Shown piece after piece: positions 14,670-20,120 of a DNA stretch of 20,120 nt (position 1 is the stretch's first letter; the number at the start of each line of letters is the position of its first letter). Source of the stretch: CAYRJA01 sp964424455 (GTDB lineage: Bacteria; Bacteroidota; Bacteroidia; Chitinophagales; UBA10324); NCBI GenBank assembly GCA_964424455.1, contig CAYRJA010000055.1:1-20120 (forward strand), in the 5' to 3' direction. Below the pieces are notes generated by a model. The model was not told the origin of the DNA, ran no database searches, and saw only the letters and a program-made list of their open reading frames with translations. The position numbers and the translations under genes were made by a program.

Positions 14670-15734
14670 ATGGATAAAGCAAAAAAGAAAAAAGCATCCG
14701 TTAAAATCAAGAAGCCGGATTTGCTTTTCGGTGAAATAAAGTCGCTGGTGGAGCAGGCGCGGAAGCAAGTGGCGGTGGCAGTTAACCAATCGCTCACGCA
14801 GTTGTACTGGAATATTGGCAGATTAATTCATCACCATATTCTGGAAGGTAGCCGCGCAACTTATGGCGAAGAGATTTTGGCGACACTGTCGCCAAAATTG
14901 ACGGCAGAATTCGGTCAGGGTTATAATGCATCATCACTTAACAAGATGCTTAAATTTTACAGAGCATTCCCTGATAAAAAGATTCTTGCGGCACTGTCGC
15001 AAGAATTGAGCTGGAGTCATTTTATAGAATTGATAATACTGGAAGATGAAACTCAGCGAATGTTTTACACTCAAATGGCAATCGCTGAACGGTGGAGCGT
15101 ACGCCTGCTTCGCAATCGAATTGACAGCATGTTGTTTGAACGCACCGCCCTCTCAAAGAAACCGGCAAAACTGATTAAGCAGGAACTCAAAAAAATATCG
15201 GGCGGTGCGGGAACTGTCCCTGAATTGGTTTTCCGCGACCCGTACCTTTTGGATTTTCTCGGCTTGAAAGAAACTTATTCGGAAAAAGATTTGGAAGATG
15301 CTATACTGTTACAGTTGCAGCAATTTATTGTTGAACTGGGCAGCGATTTTGCATTTTTGGCAAGACAGAAGCGCATCACTATTGACGGTACGGATTATAA
15401 AATTGATTTGCTTTTTTATCACCGCAGTTTGAAATGCCTTGTGGCGATAGATTTGAAAATGGGGAAATTCCGCGCAGCCGACAAGGGGCAAATGGAATTG
15501 TATCTGCGCTGGTTAGAAACGCATGAGCAAAGAGACGGAGAAAATGCTCCTGTGGGATTAATCCTTTGTTCGGATAAATCAGATGAACATGTTGAACTTT
15601 TGCTGCTGAAAGAAAACCGGATAAAAGTGGCGCAATATTATACCCAACTGCCATCTATGAAAATCTTAAAAGACAAGTTGCATAAAGCAATTTTGATTGC
15701 GCGGCACAAAGAAGAAAACAAACAGAAAAAATAA
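14670..15734 (+). CDS. DUF1016 / YhcG-type PDDEXK nuclease
   Basis: The 354-residue protein has the two parts of the DUF1016 family. A helical N-terminal domain (about 18-150) carries the motifs LYWNIGRLI, YNASSLNKMLKFYRAFP and LSWSHFIELI. A C-terminal PD-(D/E)xK nuclease fold (about 185-345) has YKIDLLFYH (D246) and VAIDLKMGKF (D261-x-K263) as the likely metal-binding site, followed by GQMELYLRWLE. The family often accompanies restriction-modification and other defence genes. Here it stands alone, ends 10 nt before nuoM, and probably shares nuoM's transcript. The N-terminus is very Lys-rich. The gene contains two 25-nt palindromes over two similar peptide segments (ILATLSPKL and ILAALSQEL). 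Confidence 0.9.
   Translation: MDKAKKKKASVKIKKPDLLFGEIKSLVEQARKQVAVAVNQSLTQLYWNIGRLIHHHILEGSRATYGEEILATLSPKLTAEFGQGYNASSLNKMLKFYRAFPDKKILAALSQELSWSHFIELIILEDETQRMFYTQMAIAERWSVRLLRNRIDSMLFERTALSKKPAKLIKQELKKISGGAGTVPELVFRDPYLLDFLGLKETYSEKDLEDAILLQLQQFIVELGSDFAFLARQKRITIDGTDYKIDLLFYHRSLKCLVAIDLKMGKFRAADKGQMELYLRWLETHEQRDGENAPVGLILCSDKSDEHVELLLLKENRIKVAQYYTQLPSMKILKDKLHKAILIARHKEENKQKK
14874..14898. repeat. 25-nt palindrome 1 inside the DUF1016 gene
   Basis: ATTTTGGCGACA (14874-14885) is the exact reverse complement of TGTCGCCAAAAT (14887-14898), around a single C at 14886. It spans the codons for ILATLSPK. An arm pair this long is not expected by chance in 20 kb. Confidence 0.9.
14982..15006. 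repeat. 25-nt palindrome 2 inside the DUF1016 gene
   Basis: ATTCTTGCGGCA (14982-14993) pairs with TGTCGCAAGAAT (14995-15006) at 11 of 12 positions; the twelfth is a G-T wobble. It is 108 nt (36 codons) downstream of palindrome 1. The centre (GCGRCACTGTCGC) is shared with palindrome 1, but the outer arms differ and do so in a compensating way. It spans the codons for ILAALSQE in the same codon phase. Confidence 0.9.
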
Positions 15735-15744
15735 TTAAAGCCAA

Positions 15745-17241
15745 ATGAATTTAATCCTGTTAATCCTATTACCTTTTATTAGCGCCATTGGAATTCTATT
15801 TTCCAAAGGATTAAAACAGGTTCGTGCCGTGGCGCTTACCGGCTCGGTGTTACAGTTTATACTATCCATAGCGCTACTCTCAGCATATTGGACTGTCAGT
15901 GCATCGGGGAATCATACGCAGATGTTCTTTGAAAGCAGTTACACATGGTTTGCCCCGCTAAATATTCATTTTCATATCGGTGTAGATGGAATTTCTATCG
16001 CCATGATTTTACTCACCGCGTTTGTGGTACTTGCCGGAGTATTGGTTTCGTGGAATGTGGAATCATTGAGTAAAGAATTTTTCTTCCTGCTGACTTTCCT
16101 TGCTTTCGGTGCTTATGGATTTTTTGTTTCATTGGATTTATTCTCCATGTTCTTTTTTCTGGAAGTAGCGGTGATTCCAAAATTTTTATTGATTGGAATC
16201 TGGGGAAGCGGTAAGAAAGAGTATAGCGCTATGAAACTCGCACTGATGCTCATGGGTGGCTCTGCATTGGTGTTTGTTGGATTACTCGGATTGTATTTTA
16301 ATACGGATGTAAACGGTTCACACACTTTCGACCTGTTACAGATTTCACAACTGAATATTCCGCTTAAGGCACAATTAATTTTCTTCCCCTTCATCTTCAT
16401 CGGATTCGGAACATTTACCGCTCTCTTTCCTTTTCACACCTGGGTACCCGACGGGCACTCCTCAGCGCCAACCGCTGCATCCATGTTTCTTGCAGGCATC
16501 TCTATGAAACTCGGAGGTTACGGTTGCCTGCGTGTGGCTACTTATCTGATGCCGCAGGCAGCTCAGGAATATCAATGGCTGATAATATTACTTTCTACTA
16601 TAGCAATCATCTATGGCGCATTTGCCACCATGATGCAAAAAGATTTGAAATACATCAATGCCTATTCTTCCGTTAGTCATTGTGGATTTGTATTACTCGG
16701 TATTGGAATGCTGACTCAAACGGCTGTTACAGGAGCGGTGTTACAGATGGTATCGCACGGATTAATGACGGCTCTTTTCTTCGCCGCTATCGGAATGATT
16801 TACAGCCGCACACATACGCGTATGTTAAATCAACTCGGTGGTATATTAAAAGTGATGCCTTTCGTTTCCACTGTATTTATTATTGCAGGATTATGTTCAC
16901 TGGGATTGCCGGGACTCAGCGCATTTGTGGCCGAGATGACGGTGTTCATGGGTGCATGGCAAAATCCTGATACATATTACCGTATTGCCACCATCCTTGC
17001 CTGTGCTTCTATAGTTGTAACAGCAGTTTACATCCTCCGCACCATTGGTCAAACCGTATTGGGACCAATAAAGAATACTCACTACAATCATCTGACTGAT
17101 GCCTCATGGAATGAAAAAATGGCAGCCGGGATTTTAGTGGTTGGAATTGTGGTGATGGGCGTAGCGCCGTTTTTAATAAGAGATTTGGTTGCACCCGGAA
17201 CAGAAACAATTATGAATAAGGTCTTGAGTTTTAATTTCTGA
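15745..17241 (+). CDS. nuoM: NADH-quinone oxidoreductase subunit M
   Basis: NuoM is an antiporter-like proton-pumping subunit of the complex I membrane arm. The 498-residue polytopic protein shows the family pattern: HFHIGVDGISIAMILLTAF, FFFLEVAVIPKFLLIGIWG (TM5 Glu), FHTWVPDGHSSAPTAASMFLAGISMKLGGYG, and SHGLMTALFFAAIGMIY. The ATG at 15745 directly follows the DUF1016 gene, so transcription must come from that gene's promoter or one within it rather than from the upstream nuo operon, which is interrupted by minus-strand genes. It contains five CTGTWACAG-type motifs (15847, 16333, 16724, 16738, 17015). Confidence 0.97.
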   Translation: MNLILLILLPFISAIGILFSKGLKQVRAVALTGSVLQFILSIALLSAYWTVSASGNHTQMFFESSYTWFAPLNIHFHIGVDGISIAMILLTAFVVLAGVLVSWNVESLSKEFFFLLTFLAFGAYGFFVSLDLFSMFFFLEVAVIPKFLLIGIWGSGKKEYSAMKLALMLMGGSALVFVGLLGLYFNTDVNGSHTFDLLQISQLNIPLKAQLIFFPFIFIGFGTFTALFPFHTWVPDGHSSAPTAASMFLAGISMKLGGYGCLRVATYLMPQAAQEYQWLIILLSTIAIIYGAFATMMQKDLKYINAYSSVSHCGFVLLGIGMLTQTAVTGAVLQMVSHGLMTALFFAAIGMIYSRTHTRMLNQLGGILKVMPFVSTVFIIAGLCSLGLPGLSAFVAEMTVFMGAWQNPDTYYRIATILACASIVVTAVYILRTIGQTVLGPIKNTHYNHLTDASWNEKMAAGILVVGIVVMGVAPFLIRDLVAPGTETIMNKVLSFNF

Positions 17242-17247
17242 TAATCA

Positions 17248-17761
17248 AATAATGAATATCGAACAAGGAATCATGAATGATGAAATAAAAAAGATAAGTG
17301 AATCGAAGAATAAGATATTTAATCTCGAAGACAGATTGATTGATTTTGCAGTTTTGATCATTAGTATATCCGAGACATTATTCAATTCAAGGGCAGGAAA
17401 CCATATTGCAGGTCAGATTGTAAGGTCGGGTACCTCACCTGCCCTTCAATACGGAGAAGCACAAGGAGCAGAATCAAGAAATGATTTCATTCATAAATTG
17501 AAAATCCTTTTAAAAGAATTAAGAGAAACGAATAATGGGCTTAAAATAATAAACGAGCTCCTTTAACTAAAGACATAAACTTGATTGAAAATGGATTAAA
17601 GGAATGCAATGAATTGATTTCAATTTTTGTGAAAAGTGTTGAAACAGCAAAAAGGAACCGTGAGCATGAGAAAAAAAATAAATAATGGAGAGATAACATT
17701 AAACTTCTTCCTTGATTTTAATACTTCAGAACTCGATATTCCTTGTTCAGTATTCATTATT
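17248..17761. repeat. Inverted repeat bounding the second four-helix-bundle gene
   Basis: The arms 17248-17271 and 17738-17761 are reverse complements at 22 of 24 positions; the shared core reads GAACAAGGAAT. The left arm overlaps the annotated start region of the four-helix-bundle gene, and the right arm ends 14 nt before the nuoN ATG. The same sequence family forms the gene-less repeat at 7153-7226. Confidence 0.75.
17252..17685 (+). pseudogene. Four-helix-bundle protein (S23/IVP family), frameshifted
   Basis: The frame from 17252 runs to a stop at 17564-17566 and covers three helices: FNLEDRLIDFAVLIISISETL, AGNHIAGQIVRSGTSPALQYGEA (family hallmark) and SRNDFIHKLKILLKELRETN. The last helix continues in another frame from 17563 (LTKDINLIENGLKECNELISIFVKSVETAKRNREHEKKNK) and stops at 17685. 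One extra T in the TTT run at 17562-17564 would restore one protein of about 140 residues. The true start is probably the ATG at 17273 (MNDEIKKIS), since the first seven codons are the repeat arm. It lies between nuoM and nuoN and is only distantly similar to the copy at 3572. Confidence 0.85.
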
Positions 17762-17775
17762 CAAATCATTAACCC

Positions 17776-17877
17776 ATGATAAGTTTTATATCCCTAATGA
17801 AATTTGAGCTGATTGTAACAGCTATTATTTTCATTTTACTTTTTCTGAAAATAGGAAGTAATCTGGAAAATGATTCA
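17776..17877 (+). pseudogene. nuoN: Truncated NADH-quinone oxidoreductase subunit N, N-terminal fragment
   Basis: The ATG at 17776 opens MISFISLMKFELIVTAIIFILLFLKIG, a first membrane helix of the type that begins NuoN, in the exact position (after nuoM) where nuoN belongs. After about 30-40 codons the sequence becomes the 3' end of uvrC on the other strand. The plus frame stays open to 18144, but beyond the junction it reads antisense to uvrC and has no NuoN features (normal length is over 450 residues). The identification rests on position and one hydrophobic helix. Confidence 0.6.
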
Positions 17878-19755
17878 GTGCTGAACCTTTTCTTTCGATT
17901 GCAGTTGTTCAATAACTTTTTCCGCTTTTGCTTTGCCGATAACTTCAGCTATTTCATCTCCGGTTGCATTGCGTATTTTTTCCATAGATCGGAAGTGACG
18001 AAGCAGTTTTTCGCTTGTTGCACTCCCTATTCCATTAATATCAGTAAGCTCAGATTTAAGTGTTCCCTTTTCTCTTTTCTTCCGATGGAAGGTGATAGCA
18101 AAGCGATGCGCTTCATCTCTTATCCTTTGAATGAGTTTCAGTGATTCAGATTTTTTGTTGATATAAAGCGGCAGTGAATCATCCGGGAAATAAATTTCTT
18201 CTAATCGTTTTGCAATTCCGACAACTGTAACCTTTCCGAGTAAGCCGAGTTGTTCCAAAATTTTTACAGCAGAACTGAGTTGCCCTTTGCCGCCGTCAAT
18301 AATTATTAGTTGAGGGAGCGTATCTTCATTTTCTTCTATTTCAGCAGAGGAAACAGAATTGTTATTTGAATGTTTTGGATATTCTTGCTCTATGTTTTCT
18401 TCAGTGCCAAACTTTTTGTAACGGCGATATATGATTTCTTCCATTGAAGCAAAATCATTCGGACCTTCTACAGTTTTAATATTAAAGTGACGGTAATCTT
18501 TCTTTGATGGCTTTGCATTTTTGAAAACAACCATTGAAGCTACCGGATAACTTCCCTGGAAATTTGAGTTGTCAAAGCACTCAATACGAGTTGGCAGCTC
18601 TTTCATCCTTAAATCTTCCTGGAGTTGCTTTAATATTCTTTCAGCAGAAGATAGGGTTCTTCCAGAGCTATATGTAGCAAGATTAAGTTTATAGTATGAA
18701 ACATTCTTCTCTGCTAACTCTAACAACTTTCGTTTATCACCTTTCGATGGAATAGTAATTCTTATTTTTTCATCAGGTGGTGAAATTTTAAAAGGAACAA
18801 TGATTTCATCAGATTGACTATTAAACTCACTTCGCAGTTGATTTACTGCAAGAGAAAGCAAATCTTCTTTTTGCTCTTCTATTTTTTTGTGAAGCTCTAT
18901 AGTTTTTGTCTGAATCACAGAACCATTAACCAACTTCATATAATTTACAAAAGCAGTTTTCTCTCCATCTGTAAAAGCAAATACATCCACGTTGCTGATT
19001 TTCGGATTCACTACAGTACTATGGCTTTGATACTCGCGAAGCATATCAATTTTCTTCCGGAGCGCCTCTGCTTGTTCAAACTGAAGAAGTGAAGCATACT
19101 CGTTCATAGAAGTTTTAAGAGTGTCAATTACAACTTTCAAATCACCTTTCAGAATATTTCTGATTTGCTGAATTGAGTTGTTATAATCTTCTTCCGATTG
19201 AAGTCCTTCACACGGACCTTTACAATTACCTAAATGATATTCGAGACAGACCTTAAATTTTTTATTCGCAATATTTTTTTCTGAAAGATTCAGATTACAG
19301 TTGCGCAGAGGAAATAAACCTCTGATATATTCAAGAATGGTTTCTACTCTTTTCACAGAAGTGTAAGGACCATAATACTCTGAACCATCGCGGATAAACC
19401 TTCGCGTAAGAAATACACGCGGGAACCTTTCTTTCTTTATGCAGATATACGGATAAGACTTTCCGTCTTTAAGATTTACATTATAGCGAGGTTGAAAATT
19501 TTTTATCAGGTTGTTTTCAAGTAACAGCGCATCTTGTTCCGAATTTACTATTGTAAACTCCACACGGGCGGCTACTTTCACCATCGCTTCAGTCTTTCCT
19601 GTATTGTTGCTGCGGTTGAAATAAGAACTTACACGCTTACGGATATTTTTTGCCTTCCCGACATATATCAGCTTGCCCTCTGAATCAATAAACTTATAAA
19701 CGCCCGGTAGATTCGGAAGAGCAGGAAGAAGCTGTTGATAGTCTTTGTTATTCAA
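17875..19755 (-). CDS. uvrC: Excinuclease ABC subunit C
   Basis: UvrC makes both incisions in nucleotide excision repair. The 626-residue protein has all expected parts. These are the N-terminal GIY-YIG nuclease (LPNLPGVYKFID, then KLIYVGKAKNIRKRVSSYF), a Cys-bearing region (FPLRNCNLNL, CLEYHLGNCKGPCEG), a UVR helical pair binding UvrB (about 205-245), an RNase H-like 5' nuclease (IECFDNSNFQGS, QLIIIDGGKGQLS, DEAHRFAITFHR) and C-terminal helix-hairpin-helices (LTDINGIGSATSEKLLRHF). The start is TTG at 19755: an in-frame TAG lies 12 nt upstream, and no ATG occurs near. The last residues (about QSKEKVQH) may come from the junction with nuoN. It follows an ABC-F gene at a distance of 12 nt. Confidence 0.97.
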   Translation of the reverse strand: MNNKDYQQLLPALPNLPGVYKFIDSEGKLIYVGKAKNIRKRVSSYFNRSNNTGKTEAMVKVAARVEFTIVNSEQDALLLENNLIKNFQPRYNVNLKDGKSYPYICIKKERFPRVFLTRRFIRDGSEYYGPYTSVKRVETILEYIRGLFPLRNCNLNLSEKNIANKKFKVCLEYHLGNCKGPCEGLQSEEDYNNSIQQIRNILKGDLKVVIDTLKTSMNEYASLLQFEQAEALRKKIDMLREYQSHSTVVNPKISNVDVFAFTDGEKTAFVNYMKLVNGSVIQTKTIELHKKIEEQKEDLLSLAVNQLRSEFNSQSDEIIVPFKISPPDEKIRITIPSKGDKRKLLELAEKNVSYYKLNLATYSSGRTLSSAERILKQLQEDLRMKELPTRIECFDNSNFQGSYPVASMVVFKNAKPSKKDYRHFNIKTVEGPNDFASMEEIIYRRYKKFGTEENIEQEYPKHSNNNSVSSAEIEENEDTLPQLIIIDGGKGQLSSAVKILEQLGLLGKVTVVGIAKRLEEIYFPDDSLPLYINKKSESLKLIQRIRDEAHRFAITFHRKKREKGTLKSELTDINGIGSATSEKLLRHFRSMEKIRNATGDEIAEVIGKAKAEKVIEQLQSKEKVQH

Positions 19756-19767
19756 TTTAGAGGGGTG

Positions 19768-20120
19768 CTATTTTAGTTCAGACAACTCTAACCAGCGTGT
19801 TGATTTTTCATCAATAAGTTTAATTATTTCATTCAACCGGTTTCCCCATTGTTCGAGTTCAGTATGTGGAACATTTACTTCTTGTAATTTTTCTGTGAGT
19901 TGTTGTTGTTCTTGCTCCAGTAGTTCGATTTCTTTTTCAAGGTTTTCAAACTCAAATTTTTCTTTGTAGCTGATTCTTGATTGCACCTTTTGCGAAGCGA
20001 TTTTATCTTCTTTTATTTCTTCGCGTTTCATCTCTTTTTCTTTTCTCCCCTTTTGCTGAACACTATCTCTATAATCAGAATAGTTGCCTGTAAAGTCTGA
20101 TATTATTCCATCTCCTTCAA
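19768..20120 (-). CDS. ABC-F family ATPase, C-terminal end (partial)
   Basis: The frame is open to the window edge; the ATG at 20031 is internal. Codons before it read EGDGIISDFTGNYSDYRDS, the strand just after the second nucleotide-binding domain of ABC-F proteins (compare the usual F-E-G-x-G-x-I-x-D-F-x-G-N-Y-x-D-Y). A basic linker follows (QQKGRKEKEMKREE), then a coiled-coil C-terminal domain (KFEFENLEKEIELLEQEQQQLTEKLQEV to WLELSELK), as in Uup-type members. ABC-F proteins act on ribosomes or, for Uup, on DNA-related processes. The nucleotide-binding domains are outside the window, so the subtype cannot be fixed. Confidence 0.88.
   Translation of the reverse strand, partial: EGDGIISDFTGNYSDYRDSVQQKGRKEKEMKREEIKEDKIASQKVQSRISYKEKFEFENLEKEIELLEQEQQQLTEKLQEVNVPHTELEQWGNRLNEIIKLIDEKSTRWLELSELK

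Larger units (their letters stand above)
63..17821. repeat. Dispersed odd palindrome CTGTWACAG and one-base-short variants
   Basis: Full CTGTWACAG copies start at 1977, 2028, 4084, 4670, 6472, 10525, 10594, 15306, 16333 and 16724. Copies lacking only the first C start at 63, 2061, 7391, 8756, 9056, 10726, 11017, 11556, 11851, 13288, 15847, 16738, 17015 and 17813. Copies lacking only the last G start at 6278, 8447, 10288, 13627 and 13737. Counts are from reading by eye and may be off by one or two. Random expectation for the full 9-mer in 20 kb is about 0.15. Confidence 0.8.

Noticed and set aside
17878..18144. Continuation of the nuoN frame to 18144
   Set aside because: It is the antisense of conserved uvrC codons and lacks NuoN motifs.

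Overview
The window comes from a member of the Bacteroidota. The evidence is a type IX secretion (T9SS) C-terminal sorting domain on a large secreted protease, a complex I operon without nuoE, nuoF and nuoG between nuoD and nuoH, two four-helix-bundle (23S-rRNA-intervening-sequence-type) genes, an ORF6N gene, and an AT-leaning composition with weak Shine-Dalgarno signals. I cannot place it below phylum level.

Layout. (1) 1-933: a minus-strand DUF218/YdcF-type membrane-anchored protein, divergent from the nuo operon. (2) 934-9180: nuoA, B, C, D, H, I, J, K and L on the plus strand. A four-helix-bundle gene sits between nuoD and nuoH, and an ORF6N gene is packed exactly between nuoH and nuoI. 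Most of the larger spacers hold inverted repeats or hairpins. (3) 9181-15734: a 6.5-kb block separating nuoL from nuoM. It holds a PIN-toxin/antitoxin pair (toxin frameshifted), a roughly 1,480-codon M4 metallopeptidase with four CUB-like domains and a T9SS tail (one in-frame stop), and a DUF1016/PDDEXK nuclease. (4) 15745-17877: nuoM, a second four-helix-bundle gene (frameshifted) bounded by inverted repeats, and only the first 30-40 codons of nuoN. (5) 17875-20120: uvrC and the C-terminus of an ABC-F ATPase on the minus strand.

Together the nuo genes encode the quinone-reducing connecting module (B, C, D, I) and the proton-pumping membrane arm (A, H, J, K, L, M, plus broken N) of an NADH-module-less complex I. 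Its operon has been colonised by accessory genes and repeats.

The three most unusual signals are at the DNA level. An odd palindrome, CTGTWACAG, and its one-base-short variants recur about 28 times, mostly inside genes. Two 25-nt palindromes with the same core but compensating arms lie 108 nt apart in the DUF1016 nuclease gene. A perfect 18-bp inverted repeat encloses the four-helix-bundle gene in the nuo transcript, like the stem of a 23S rRNA intervening sequence. The two frameshifts are each explained by one missing base in a homopolymer, so sequencing error is a live alternative; the nuoN/uvrC junction could be a rearrangement or an assembly join.
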